DNA from: Acidobacteriota bacterium
Lineage (GTDB): Bacteria > Acidobacteriota > Terriglobia > UBA7540
Assembly (NCBI GenBank): GCA_902812365.1
Contig: CADDZC010000035.1
Span: forward strand, 1-39,468
Length of the DNA stretch: 39,468 nt
Direction of reading: 5' to 3'
Shown here: one piece after another, positions 15,304 to 24,548 of the stretch
Layout: the number at the start of each line of letters is the position of its first letter
How positions within the stretch are numbered: the stretch's first letter is position 1
Made by a program: the position numbers and the translations under genes
The notes under the pieces: generated by a model
Told to the model about the DNA's origin: nothing
Database searches by the model: none
The model's input: the letters and a program-made list of their open reading frames with translations, nothing else

Positions 15304-17100
15304 TCAGGCAAACGGATACCGTCCCAGTTCAATGGCGCGGCTCGCCACCCGGCGCCGGAGCGCAATCGTGTCGACCGGTGTCCGCCGCAGGAAACGCCGG
15401 AGCACGGCGGTCTCGGTCCGCAGCGTATCACCTTCCGAAATTCTGGCTAGCGCCCGCCGGGCGGCGATTTCCATGCGGTCGGCGGCGTCGAAGATAAAGC
15501 ATCGCACGGCGGCCGCCTCCGTCGCGCAAGCTTCGGGCGAGCTGCGGCCCAGTTTCTTCACCGTTCGGAGCAACGCGCTTTCCATGGCGTACACTTCCAT
15601 GACACAGTCGCTTAACACGCCAATGATCTCTTCCTCTTCGGCGAGAGCCTGCAAGTAAGTCTGCACCGCTCGACCGGCCACCAGCAGGGTGGCTTTCTTC
15701 GCCCCTTCCAGCAGGCGCGACTCTTCCGCCAGCGGCGCACCCTCCTCGCCGCCATCGTCCGGCGGTGCCAGAATCTCATCGGCCAGCCTTTGCGCCGCCC
15801 GCAGCAGACCGAGCTCGCCTTTCATCGCGCGCTTCAACAGCATGTCGGTGATGAGCAGGCGATTGATTTCGTTCGTGCCCTCGAAAATGCGGTTCACCCG
15901 CTGATCGCGGTAGGCGCGCTCGATCGGGTAATCGCTGGAAAATCCGTAACCGCCGTAGATCTGAACGGTCTCATCCGCGACCCAATCGAGCGTCTCGGTG
16001 CCGACGACTTTGAGGATCGAGCATTCCACCGCGTATTCCTGGAGCGCGGCCATGATCTGCCGGCCCGCGTCCGCCGACCCCTGATCCACACCCTGGAGCA
16101 GCCGATCGATCAGGCCGGTCGTGCGGTACGAGATGCTTTCGGCCGCGTAGGTGCGGATGGCCATCTCGCCGAGCTTTTCTTGAATCATCCCAAAGTCGGC
16201 AATCGGGCGCCCGAAAGCCTCGCGCTGCTTGGCCCAACGCACAGCTTCGGCGAATAGGATCTTGGCGCCGCCGACGCAACCGGCACCGAGCTTCAGCCGG
16301 CCCATGTTCAAAATGTTGAAAGCGATCAAGTGTCCCTTGCCGACTTCACCGAGAACGTTCTCGACGGGCACGGGCACGTTGTCAAGGTTAAGTGGCGTCG
16401 TCGAGGACCCCCGGATGCCCATCTTGTGCTCCTCCGCTCCGGGCGAACAACCGGGGAAAGTCCGCTCGACGATAAACGCCGTGAACTTCTCTCCATCCAC
16501 CTTGGCAAACACGATGTAGACGTCGGCAATGCCGCCGTTCGTGATCCACATCTTAGTGCCGTTCAAAATGTAATGCCGGCCGTCGGCCGACAGCGTAGCC
16601 CGGGTCTTGCAGTTCAGGGCGTCCGACGCCGAACCGGCCTCGCTCAAGCAGTACGCGCCCACCCACTCGGCTCTCGCCAGCTTGGGTAAGTACCGGGCCT
16701 TCTGCTCCTCAGTGCCAAAAAAGGCGATCGGCAGGATGCCGATGCCGGCCTGCGCGCCCAGCGTCGCCGCCCAGGCGCCGTCGCGCGCCATTTGCTCGGA
16801 GACGATGATGGAGGAAACCTTGTCCAGCTCGAGGCCCCCGTACCTTTCGGGGACGTCGGTCGCGCAAAGGCCGACCTCGGCGGCCTTCCTCAAAAGCTGC
16901 CGCAACAGACCCGGCTTCTTGTCCTCGATGTCGCGCAAGCGTGGCACGATTTCGTTCTCCACGAACTCTTTGGAGGTCTGGAGGATGAGCCGATGCTGAT
17001 CCGTCAGGTCTTCGGCGGTGAACACGTCCTCCGGCCGGGGATTTTCAATTAAAAAGCTTCCCCCCTTCATCCGCGTCTTGGCTTCCGTCGTCGCCGCCAT
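15304..17100 (-). CDS. fadE: Acyl-CoA dehydrogenase, long FadE type
   Basis: Start at the ATG at 17100, with GGAGG seven bases upstream; the frame opens earlier at 17154. The 598-residue protein has the acyl-CoA dehydrogenase core with CLSEAGSASDALN and KMWITNGGIADVYIVFAK. The C-terminal catalytic region is QIYGGYGFSSDYPIERAYRD followed by RIFEGTNEINRL, whose Glu in FEGT is the expected catalytic base. A C-terminal extension of about 170 residues matches the VLCAD-like FadE seen in Bacillus fadN-fadA-fadE operons. It catalyses the first step of fatty-acid beta-oxidation with FAD. It lies 69 bases after fadA and is the last gene of the operon, converging on the DUF4380 gene. Confidence 0.94.
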   Translation of the reverse strand: MAATTEAKTRMKGGSFLIENPRPEDVFTAEDLTDQHRLILQTSKEFVENEIVPRLRDIEDKKPGLLRQLLRKAAEVGLCATDVPERYGGLELDKVSSIIVSEQMARDGAWAATLGAQAGIGILPIAFFGTEEQKARYLPKLARAEWVGAYCLSEAGSASDALNCKTRATLSADGRHYILNGTKMWITNGGIADVYIVFAKVDGEKFTAFIVERTFPGCSPGAEEHKMGIRGSSTTPLNLDNVPVPVENVLGEVGKGHLIAFNILNMGRLKLGAGCVGGAKILFAEAVRWAKQREAFGRPIADFGMIQEKLGEMAIRTYAAESISYRTTGLIDRLLQGVDQGSADAGRQIMAALQEYAVECSILKVVGTETLDWVADETVQIYGGYGFSSDYPIERAYRDQRVNRIFEGTNEINRLLITDMLLKRAMKGELGLLRAAQRLADEILAPPDDGGEEGAPLAEESRLLEGAKKATLLVAGRAVQTYLQALAEEEEIIGVLSDCVMEVYAMESALLRTVKKLGRSSPEACATEAAAVRCFIFDAADRMEIAARRALARISEGDTLRTETAVLRRFLRRTPVDTIALRRRVASRAIELGRYPFA

Positions 17101-17169
17101 GCCGTCCTCCGGATTCCGTTCTTCGCGGGCGTCCCGACGCCGCTCACGCCCCAACCCTCAGTCGCCGAG

Positions 17170-18372
17170 TCAGTTCTGCAGATTCTCGAATATCCCGGCG
17201 GCGCCCATCCCTCCGCCAATGCACATGGTCACCATCCCGTAACGTGATTGGCGGCGCTGCATCTCGTTTAACAGAGTCGCCGTCAGCTTGGCACCCGTGC
17301 ACCCCAGGGGGTGTCCGAGCGCGACGGCGCCGCCGTTGACGTTAACTCGTTCAACGTCGAGCCCCGCCTCCTGGATCACGGCCAGCGCCTGTACGGCGAA
17401 GGCTTCATTCAACTCGATCACGTCAATATCCGCCAGTTTCAATCCCGCCAGCTTGAGGGCCTTGGGGATAGCGTAGACCGGCCCGAGGCCCATCTCTTCC
17501 GGCAGCGTGCCCGCCGTGGCAAAGCTCACAAAGCGCGCCAAGGGTTTCACGCCGAGCGTCCGAGCCTTTTCGAGAGAGAGCACGACAGCCGCCGCTGCGC
17601 CGTCGCTCATCTGTGATGAATTCCCGGCCGTTACCGTACCATGCGCATGGAAGGCTGGCTTGAGTTTAGCCAATGCCTCCATCGACGTATCCTGGCGCGG
17701 GCCCTCGTCCACCGCAAAGGTGATTCGCCGCGTCTGTGGTTTCCACTTCCCGTCGGCTCCGCACCGTTCCTCCACGCCGACCTCCACCACTTCGAGCGGC
17801 ACGATCTCTCTTTCGAACTTACGTTCTGCAATGGCCGCCAATGCCCGCTGGTGGCTGCGCAGCGCGAAAGCATCGGCCTGCTCGCGCGTCAGGCCGTACT
17901 TGCGCGCCAGGTTCTCTGCCGTCAGTCCCATGCTGAGGTATGCGTCCGGGTAACGGTCGATCAGGTCGGGATTCGGAGAGAAATGGTACCCACCCATCGG
18001 CACCATGCTCATGCTCTCGACGCCCCCAGCCACGATTACTTCCGCGAACCCGGCCATGATACGCTCGGCCGCCAGCGCAATTGCCTGCAAGCCGGACGAG
18101 CAGAAGCGGTTGATCGTCATCGCCGAGCACTGAACCGGCAAGCCTGCCCGCAGCGACGCGATGCGGGCTACGTTGTTTCCCTGCTCAGCTTCCGGCATCG
18201 CGCAGCCCAATATGACGTCCTCGATTTCGCTGGCGTCGAGGCCGGGCACGCGTCGGATAACCTCCTGGACCACTGCCGCCGCCATGTCGTCGGGGCGGGT
18301 CGCTCGCAACGTCCCGCGCGAGGCTTTGCCGACCGCCGTTCGGGCGGCCGAAGCGATGACTGCTTCCTTCAT
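17170..18372 (-). CDS. fadA: Acetyl-CoA acyltransferase (3-ketoacyl-CoA thiolase)
   Basis: The 400-residue protein is a full-length thiolase. The acyl-accepting cysteine is Cys91 in INRFCSSGLQAIALA. The C-terminal motifs are VNGGAVALGHPLGCTGA and MVTMCIGGGMGAAG, whose histidine and cysteine are the catalytic pair. NEAFAVQALAV provides the usual Asn-Glu. It carries out thiolytic release of acetyl-CoA, the last step of beta-oxidation. It sits between a DUF1326 gene (74 bases upstream) and fadE (69 bases downstream), on the same strand as fadN. The order fadN-fadA-fadE favours degradation rather than biosynthetic thiolase activity. The start ATG at 18372 is consistent with the thiolase N-terminus KEAVIASAARTAVGK. 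Confidence 0.95.
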   Translation of the reverse strand: MKEAVIASAARTAVGKASRGTLRATRPDDMAAAVVQEVIRRVPGLDASEIEDVILGCAMPEAEQGNNVARIASLRAGLPVQCSAMTINRFCSSGLQAIALAAERIMAGFAEVIVAGGVESMSMVPMGGYHFSPNPDLIDRYPDAYLSMGLTAENLARKYGLTREQADAFALRSHQRALAAIAERKFEREIVPLEVVEVGVEERCGADGKWKPQTRRITFAVDEGPRQDTSMEALAKLKPAFHAHGTVTAGNSSQMSDGAAAAVVLSLEKARTLGVKPLARFVSFATAGTLPEEMGLGPVYAIPKALKLAGLKLADIDVIELNEAFAVQALAVIQEAGLDVERVNVNGGAVALGHPLGCTGAKLTATLLNEMQRRQSRYGMVTMCIGGGMGAAGIFENLQN

Positions 18373-18446
18373 GACTTACCCTCCTGCCGCGACGCTTGAT
18401 CACCCTCGCTGGGGCTCGACCGATCATGTTTTCCGGCGCCGTGCCG

Positions 18447-19106
18447 TCAAAAGTAGGTCTTCGTCTCGTCTGTCCAATCAAACCTACCCTGGTTTCCGTT
18501 GGATCCGTTGGCGTCGATCTTGTTTCCGTAAGGATCGGCGTAGTGAAGCGTTTTCGTCTTGGTTTTAATCGACCGCGGAATATTCCAGGAGGTATTGTTC
18601 TCGACCACCACTGGATGCGTCCGATCCATGCCCATGATGTAATCGGCCTCAAAGCCGCCCCAGCCCCCTACTTTCAGTTCATTACTCTTCTCGCCCACGA
18701 TCTGCGTGATCACCGCCCTATCAAAGTAGACCTTCCCGCGCCGCGGACCTTGCATGTGGTGGGCGATGGCCTGGAGCGCGGCGGCCTGCTCGGGCGTCGC
18801 GCCCGCGTCGATAAACCAGACGTCGCCCTTTTTCCCATGCGCACCCGCCAAGTGCAACCCGTCCAGCCTCACGCGGCCGTAATGCCCCTTCTCGATATCG
18901 ACCGCGAACAGCGAGTGACAGTAGTGGCGGGGTGATGGCCCCTGGCCAAAATTGCAACTGCACGGCACCGCGCACGTGCACGCTTCGGTCAGTTCTCCGA
19001 CAATCTCCCAGTGGGTCTTCGGAGCGTTCATCGCACCGGCGCTTAACAGAATAGCAGGAAGCGAGAGAACGGTCCGGATTGCGATCTGCCAAGGCAGCGC
19101 TGGCAT
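18447..19106 (-). CDS. DUF1326 domain protein with signal peptide
   Basis: Start at the ATG at 19106, chosen for the strong GGGAGGAAGG just upstream and for the signal peptide it exposes (QIAIRTVLSLPAILLSAGA, residues 8-26). The mature 190-residue protein has a cysteine-rich start with Cys43, Cys45, Cys49 and Cys51 in EACTCAVPCSCNFG, and Cys63 in HYCHSLF. That pattern is typical of DUF1326. A DVWFIDAGATPEQAAAL stretch follows. The function of the family is unknown; the cysteines suggest metal binding or redox activity in the envelope. It is inserted between fadN and fadA. A weak TTGACG-17-TATTCG on the minus strand upstream could give it a separate promoter, so membership in the fad transcript is likely but unproven. 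Confidence 0.85.
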   Translation of the reverse strand: MPALPWQIAIRTVLSLPAILLSAGAMNAPKTHWEIVGELTEACTCAVPCSCNFGQGPSPRHYCHSLFAVDIEKGHYGRVRLDGLHLAGAHGKKGDVWFIDAGATPEQAAALQAIAHHMQGPRRGKVYFDRAVITQIVGEKSNELKVGGWGGFEADYIMGMDRTHPVVVENNTSWNIPRSIKTKTKTLHYADPYGNKIDANGSNGNQGRFDWTDETKTYF

Positions 19107-19201
19107 GGCCTTCCTCCCTTGCTCGGCTTCGTTCTCCATTAGCCCGAAACATCGAATACGGAAATGGCTGGCAACCGTCAACTGCCGGCTCTTTCTACCC
19201 G

Positions 19202-21613
19202 TCAATTCCGCAGCGGCTTCCCGGTTTTCAGCATGTGCTGGATCCGCTCGATCGTCTTCTTCTGCCCGCACAGGCTGACGAAGGCTTCGCGCTCCAGGTC
19301 CAGCAGATAAGCTTCCGAGACCCGCTGCGGCGAAGTAAACTCGCCGCCGCCGGAAAGGACCTTCGCGAGCTGCGTGCCGACCACCACATCATGATCCGAG
19401 ATGCGCTCGGCCCGGCGCAGAAGATGCAAGGCGAGCTTCATCTGCGCGAAGGCGGCCCGGCCCAGCACGGGAACGTCGTCGCGGGGTTTTCCTGGGCGAT
19501 GGCCGAGCCTGGCGAGAGCGAGCGCCAGTTGCTTCGCCTCCGCGATTTGCCGGTCGCGGTTCATGCCGATGGTATCGCGCAGCGAAAGGTACCCCAGTCG
19601 GCGGGCCTCGGCAGCGCTCGTCGAAACCTTCGCCATACCGATATGGGCGAAAATATCTTTGATGAAAACAAACGGGTCCGCCTGCGGGTCTGCAGGCGCC
19701 GCATCCATCGCCCGTACCAGCATCTCCTTCGCACCGCCGCCGGCCGGAATGAGCCCCACGCCGGCTTCTACCAGCCCCATGTATGTTTCGGCCGCCGCGT
19801 GAACGCGGGTCGAATGCAGCGCAATCTCCAAACCCCCGCCCAGCGTCAGGCCGAAAGGAGCGGCAACGACGGGTTTGGCAGCGTACTTCAGAGCCATGTT
19901 CGCGTTTTGAAACCGGCGCACGGCCTGATGGAGTTCATCCCATTCGTTCTCCTGGATTGCCATGAGCACTAGCATCAGATTGGCACCGACGGAAAAATTG
20001 CTCGCCTCGTTGCCGATCACCATGCCCTCAAAGTCTTCGCTCAAAGCCCGAAGGCCGGCGTGGATCATTTGGACCGTGTCAGCGCCAATGGTGTTCATCT
20101 TGGAATGGAACTCGAGGCAGAGGACGCCGTCGCCCAGGTCAATCAGGCTTGCACCCGGATTCTTTTTGATCTCGCGCTGTCGATCTTTAAGGCTGCGGAG
20201 CAGGATCACGTCGCGCCGCTCTTCGATCGGATGGTAGCCGGCGCTCGCGAGGTCAAAGTAATGCGTCGTGCCCTCGCGGCGGACGTAGAAGGTCTTATAG
20301 CCGGAAGCGAGCAGTTTCTCGACCAGCGGCGGGACACCCCGATTCTCTTGGCCCCACCTGTCCACGATCTTCTCAATGCCCACGGCATCCCACAGCTCGA
20401 ACACTCCGCATTCCCAGTTAAAACCCCACTTCATCGCGTTGTCGATCGAAACGATGTCGTCGGAAATCTCCGGGACGCGATTGGCCGCGTAGTGAAAGAG
20501 GTCCGGAAGGAGGCGGCGATAAAAGTCTCCAGCGCGATCGGGAGCCTGAAAGAGCTGCACTACGCGCCGGCGCGCGTCGTCGAGACTGCGGACCATTTCC
20601 AGCGATGTAAAATTTGGCTGCTGGCGCGGGCGGTAGTTCCAGGTTGCTGGGTCCAGGGTCAGGATTTCCGTTTCGCCCTCCTTCGTCTGCACCTTTTGGT
20701 AGAAACCGCGGCCGGTTTTGTCGCCCCATAGCTTACGTTCCATCATTCCGCGCACCCATTCGGGGAGCTCAAAAATGTCGCGGCGCTCGTCGTTCGGCAG
20801 CGACGCGCGCAAGTTCGTGATGACGTGAGCCATCACATCCAGCCCGACGATGTCCAGAGTGCGGAAGGTCGCGGACTTGGGTAATCCGATGGCCGGCCCA
20901 GTCAGGGCGTCGATTTCCTCAATCGTGTATCCCTCTTGTTGCATAATGCGAAGCACGCAGAGCGTAACAAACGTGCCGATGCGGTTGGCGATGAAGTTGG
21001 GCGTGTCTTTGGCGATCACAATCCCTTTGCCCAGCACGAGTTCGCCAAACCGCGCTATGGATTGGACGACTTCCGGCAGCGTCTCCGGCGTCGGGATGAC
21101 TTCTAGCAGCTTCATGTACCGCGGCGGATTGAAGAAATGGGTACCCAGCCAATGCCGGCGAAGTTCTTCGGAGGCTCCCTCGACGATACTGCCGATGGCA
21201 ATGCCGGAAGTGTTCGAGCTGAAGATCGTGTCCGGGGAACGGAACGATTGAACCCTTTCGACTAGCGCGCGCTTGACGCTGCGATCCTCGGTAACGGCTT
21301 CGATAATCCAATCGCAGTTTTTGACCCAGTCGAGATGATCTTCAAAATTTCCTACCGTAATCAGGCGTGAGGCTTCCGGCACGAAGAACGCCGGGGGGCG
21401 CGACGTCAGGGCCGCAGCCAATCCGGCCTGGGCGACGCGATTTCGGACTCGCGGATCGTTGAGGCTGAGCCCCTGAGCTTTTTCTTCCGGGGTCAGATCC
21501 CGGGGGACGATATCGAGCAGCACTGACGGAACGTTGGCATTGGCGAGGTGAGCGGCAATACGAGCGCCCATGGTCCCCGCGCCGAGGACGGCAACTCTGC
21601 GAATGTCGCGCAA
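19202..21613 (-). CDS. fadN: 3-hydroxyacyl-CoA dehydrogenase / enoyl-CoA hydratase fusion, FadN type
   Basis: The 803-residue protein has the dehydrogenase part first and the hydratase part last, the reverse of FadB/FadJ and the arrangement of Bacillus FadN. The NAD-binding site is VAVLGAGTMGARIAAHL at the N-terminus. The C-terminal dehydrogenase domain includes THFFNPPRYMKLLEVI. The crotonase domain (about 490-690) has FSVGANLMLVL for the first oxyanion loop and GLTLGGGLEIALH, with the usual EAGVGLIPAGGG. It performs the middle steps of beta-oxidation. The frame starts with TTG at 21613, preceded by GGGGG at suitable spacing, and no in-frame ATG or GTG lies nearby before the NAD site. It is the first gene of the fad operon, about 26 bases from the predicted transcription start. 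Confidence 0.94.
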   Translation of the reverse strand: MRDIRRVAVLGAGTMGARIAAHLANANVPSVLLDIVPRDLTPEEKAQGLSLNDPRVRNRVAQAGLAAALTSRPPAFFVPEASRLITVGNFEDHLDWVKNCDWIIEAVTEDRSVKRALVERVQSFRSPDTIFSSNTSGIAIGSIVEGASEELRRHWLGTHFFNPPRYMKLLEVIPTPETLPEVVQSIARFGELVLGKGIVIAKDTPNFIANRIGTFVTLCVLRIMQQEGYTIEEIDALTGPAIGLPKSATFRTLDIVGLDVMAHVITNLRASLPNDERRDIFELPEWVRGMMERKLWGDKTGRGFYQKVQTKEGETEILTLDPATWNYRPRQQPNFTSLEMVRSLDDARRRVVQLFQAPDRAGDFYRRLLPDLFHYAANRVPEISDDIVSIDNAMKWGFNWECGVFELWDAVGIEKIVDRWGQENRGVPPLVEKLLASGYKTFYVRREGTTHYFDLASAGYHPIEERRDVILLRSLKDRQREIKKNPGASLIDLGDGVLCLEFHSKMNTIGADTVQMIHAGLRALSEDFEGMVIGNEASNFSVGANLMLVLMAIQENEWDELHQAVRRFQNANMALKYAAKPVVAAPFGLTLGGGLEIALHSTRVHAAAETYMGLVEAGVGLIPAGGGAKEMLVRAMDAAPADPQADPFVFIKDIFAHIGMAKVSTSAAEARRLGYLSLRDTIGMNRDRQIAEAKQLALALARLGHRPGKPRDDVPVLGRAAFAQMKLALHLLRRAERISDHDVVVGTQLAKVLSGGGEFTSPQRVSEAYLLDLEREAFVSLCGQKKTIERIQHMLKTGKPLRN

Positions 21614-22107
21614 AATAACCCCCTGAATGAGCGCCCGTAGGCTTGATTATCTCGGAAGCCCTGGGCGAGGTCAAGCGAGGAGGGTCTGAAGCCTGCTGTT
21701 GACGAACAGCGCGAGAGGGGTTTCGCCAATCGGTTGGCTGCATAAGGTCGCGCTAACGGATCGGACCCCGCTTCCATGTGATAACGCTTTCACCGGCGAG
21801 AGTCCGGCAACCGTGGCTGAACCCCCGGGAAGGATCCGCGGTAGTTCTAACAAGCGGCGGCCGTGCTGTTTGCGATCACGAGCCGGCAACCTGTTTAAAA
21901 TCCGTGAGTTGAATTGAAAGTGCTGGATCATGGGCCGAGCAACGCGGCGCGAGCGGGAACCGCGACGCAGGCAGGAACGGCTCGGGACGGACAAAACCAT
22001 CCCACCTACACACCCGTTTAGAATCAACACGATAGACGTTATACCGGTAGACGGTTGGCCTTCCGGATCACTACCCCGCCCTCCGGCACGCCGCCACCGG
22101 TCGTTTT
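21614..22107. other. 494-base intergenic region upstream of fadN
   Basis: I see no supported gene; the frames across it (for example a 119-residue one at 21671-22030, minus) have no domain and poor starts. The fadN promoter is at 21646-21674. The rest, including the GC-rich stretch around 21780-21850, has no riboswitch or tRNA that I can recognise. Confidence 0.6.
21646..21674 (-). promoter_or_regulatory. Predicted promoter of the fadN-DUF1326-fadA-fadE operon
   Basis: On the minus strand TTGACC (21674-21669) and GATAAT (21651-21646) are separated by exactly 17 bases, matching the sigma70 consensus at five of six positions each. Transcription would start near 21639. No clear palindromic operator for a fatty-acid regulator overlaps it. 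Confidence 0.65.
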
Positions 22108-24441
22108 CTACGGCCGCCCAAGATTTACTCGGATTCCAGCTCGAAACAGGATTGGGGGCCCAAGGTTCAGCGTCGGCGTCTCCGCCACGGGATAGCGTTG
22201 ATCGAACAGATTTTCGGCGGCGGCAAACAGTTCGAGGCCCTGCTTCAAACGGCGCGAAACGATGGCGTCCAAGGTAGAGTAGGGGCCGAGGCGCAAAGTG
22301 TTGAGGTCGTCGTCGTACGCGGCGCTTTCCGCCCGCCCCTCGATTCCCAGGGTTACACCTGATGGATGCGCATAGGTAACGCGCCAGGTGACTTCGTGGC
22401 GGGGCACTTCAGGAACGCGGAGTCCAACCAACCCGAGGTTGGCGGGAAAGCTCAGCACCGTGGCGTCGGTGAACTGGTAACCGCCCGAAATGCCCAGCGC
22501 AGAAGTGATGCGGCCTGTGAAGTCCACATCGACACCGCGCGAGCGCGTGCGTCCCAGATTCTGGCGCTGGCGAGTGACGAGCGTGGGTGTGAGGGTCAGC
22601 GTAACGTTGGCGATGGGCCGGCTGATCTCGCTCCAGAAAAAGGTGCCGCGCGCCGCCAGCCGGTCGCGAAAAACGCTCGCCGCGGCTCCGACCTCCGCGC
22701 CCGTCAACCGTTCTGCCCGCAGGTTGTTATTGGCCAGGGTCACAATGTTGCCCAGACGGAATGACCGGTACAGCTCGTTGAGGGTCGGGGCGCGAAAGGC
22801 TTGATACGCAGCGGTGTAAAGCGACAGGTTGGAGGTCAGCCGGTGCAAAACAGCCACGCGGGGACTGAGAGCGCTCTCCGTCCGACCGGGAAAACTTGTT
22901 ACCGCCACGGTCCCGCGCGGCCGCAGGGATCGCGTCGTAGAAAGTCCACGGTTGTTACTCCAGCGGTCAATTCGTCCGCTGGCGGTCAGAATCCAGTCCG
23001 GAGTCAGGCGGATCGTGTTCTCGCCATAGATGCCGACGATATCCTGGCGGCCCCCGGCTCCCACCGCCGAAACGAGCGGAGGATTTAACCCGCTGCACGC
23101 GCCGGGCGGAGCCGGGCAACGGCCAAAAATCAACTCATCACTCGCGCCCCGGACGCCTTCGCCCTCAATTCCCGCCACCCAGGTCTGCCGGTCTCCCACC
23201 GGCCGCGACCACTGGGCTGAGCCGCCCAGCCCACGCGAAGGCACGCGCTGAACCCGCGTCAAGCTCTCGCGGGCCCGATCGAGAGCGACCGAAAAAAAGT
23301 TCTGATCGAAAATTTCCGGGCCGCCGTCAGCGCGCACCGAGAATGCTCCCGCCCCCTGCCACTGCCAATCGGCTCCTGCCGCCAGTTGGCGCGAGTGAGT
23401 CCGGTTGCTTTGGTCGATCGTCCCGTTGGCGCGCCCTTCGCCAAAGTAGGAACCGCGGGCGAACGCGCGCGCCGTATGGGAGATTTCGCGCTCCAGCCTG
23501 AAATCAAGAGTTCGATCGTCGGAGCCGGCAGGGACATCGACGCTTCCCCGCGCGTCCCTGGGCACGAGGATGTACCCGTCCGTATGGAACGCTTCGCCCG
23601 AGACTCCCGCCGCCCACCGTCCCCGGCGCGTGCTGGCGGAGAGCGAAGCATCGGGAGTGTTTTCATTGCCGTAGGAGCTTTCAAACGAAAGAACCGATTC
23701 GTTGATCCGCCGGGTGAGGACGTTGATAACGCCACCCATGGCGTCGCTGCCGTACAGGCTCGACGCTCCGCCTCGCACCACCTCGACATCGCGAACGGAT
23801 TCGCGAGGCACACGGTCCCAGTACACCCAGCCGCCGAAGGGATCGTTGAGCGGAACTCCGTCTTCGAGCACTAACGCCCGGCTGGCTCCACTCGCTCCGG
23901 TACCTCGCAGCGAGACTCCCTGCGACGTGGGATTGGCCGTGCGGCTGCCAGAGCGGCGGAACAGGCGGAAACCTGGCAGTTGACGCAACTTGTCATCCAG
24001 CGTCAAGGCGGGCGTCGCGTCGAGGTCCTGCGCCGTCAGCACAACTGTATCCGCCGCCGTTTCACTCAAGCGAGTCGGCGTGCGGGTGGCGGTGACGGTG
24101 ATGCGCTCGGTGAGGGGCGCGGGCGCCAGCACAATTCGCAGGTCGTGCGCGTTCTCCACGTCGATTGTCCGCTCCGTAGCCGTAAAGCCCGCCGCCCGCA
24201 CGCTGATCTGAACATGGCGGGACGGCACATGCTCGATGCGGAAGCGACCCCGAGAATCGGTGGTTTGTGTCACGGTCGAGCCATCCGCAGTGACGGTCAC
24301 CGCGGCCCCTCGGATGACCGCACCGGTCTGGTCCTCGACGAGGCCGGAAATGCTCCCCGTAGCACCCATCCCTTGGCCGGCTAAGCCTCCCCCTGAGACG
24401 CAGGCAATCCACAGAACCACCATCCGCGATGAACGATTCAT
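22108..24441 (-). CDS. TonB-dependent outer-membrane receptor with N-terminal carboxypeptidase-regulatory-like domain
   Basis: Start at the ATG at 24441, which exposes a signal peptide (MVVLWIACVSGGGLAG); the frame opens further upstream but those residues look non-coding. The 777-residue protein has a CarboxypepD_reg-like Ig domain (GSISGLVEDQTGAVIRGAAV). A linker ITVTATRTPTRLSETA leads to a plug domain with QLPGFRLFRRSGSRT and VSLRGTGASGASRALVLEDG, ending in VEVVRGGASSLYGSDAMGGVINV. A long beta-barrel follows. It moves a substrate such as a siderophore, vitamin or oligosaccharide across the outer membrane using TonB energy; the substrate is not predictable. No TonB, ExbB/D or ABC importer gene is adjacent. 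It is divergent from a Tat-exported oxidoreductase gene. Confidence 0.93.
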   Translation of the reverse strand: MNRSSRMVVLWIACVSGGGLAGQGMGATGSISGLVEDQTGAVIRGAAVTVTADGSTVTQTTDSRGRFRIEHVPSRHVQISVRAAGFTATERTIDVENAHDLRIVLAPAPLTERITVTATRTPTRLSETAADTVVLTAQDLDATPALTLDDKLRQLPGFRLFRRSGSRTANPTSQGVSLRGTGASGASRALVLEDGVPLNDPFGGWVYWDRVPRESVRDVEVVRGGASSLYGSDAMGGVINVLTRRINESVLSFESSYGNENTPDASLSASTRRGRWAAGVSGEAFHTDGYILVPRDARGSVDVPAGSDDRTLDFRLEREISHTARAFARGSYFGEGRANGTIDQSNRTHSRQLAAGADWQWQGAGAFSVRADGGPEIFDQNFFSVALDRARESLTRVQRVPSRGLGGSAQWSRPVGDRQTWVAGIEGEGVRGASDELIFGRCPAPPGACSGLNPPLVSAVGAGGRQDIVGIYGENTIRLTPDWILTASGRIDRWSNNRGLSTTRSLRPRGTVAVTSFPGRTESALSPRVAVLHRLTSNLSLYTAAYQAFRAPTLNELYRSFRLGNIVTLANNNLRAERLTGAEVGAAASVFRDRLAARGTFFWSEISRPIANVTLTLTPTLVTRQRQNLGRTRSRGVDVDFTGRITSALGISGGYQFTDATVLSFPANLGLVGLRVPEVPRHEVTWRVTYAHPSGVTLGIEGRAESAAYDDDLNTLRLGPYSTLDAIVSRRLKQGLELFAAAENLFDQRYPVAETPTLNLGPPILFRAGIRVNLGRP

Positions 24442-24548
24442 GTTGCGTAACCCGCCCAATTGTGTAAGACTCGCGGCCTTCGGCCGGACCCTGACGCGGG
24501 TCCGTGGCCGATCACGCTGCCCTAGCGCCACGAGAGTGAAGGTCCATT

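Noticed and set aside
21770-21850. Possible cobalamin riboswitch or tRNA in the GC-rich block upstream of fadN
   Set aside because: I could not match the conserved B12-box or the arms of a tRNA, and the neighbouring receptor gene is transcribed away from it.
21671-22030. 119-residue minus-strand frame upstream of fadN
   Set aside because: There is no ribosome binding site, no domain, and it overlaps the fadN promoter.
24442-24548. Promoters for the TonB receptor and Tat oxidoreductase genes
   Set aside because: Weak matches exist (for example TTGCGT followed by TAAGAC), but none was good enough to list.
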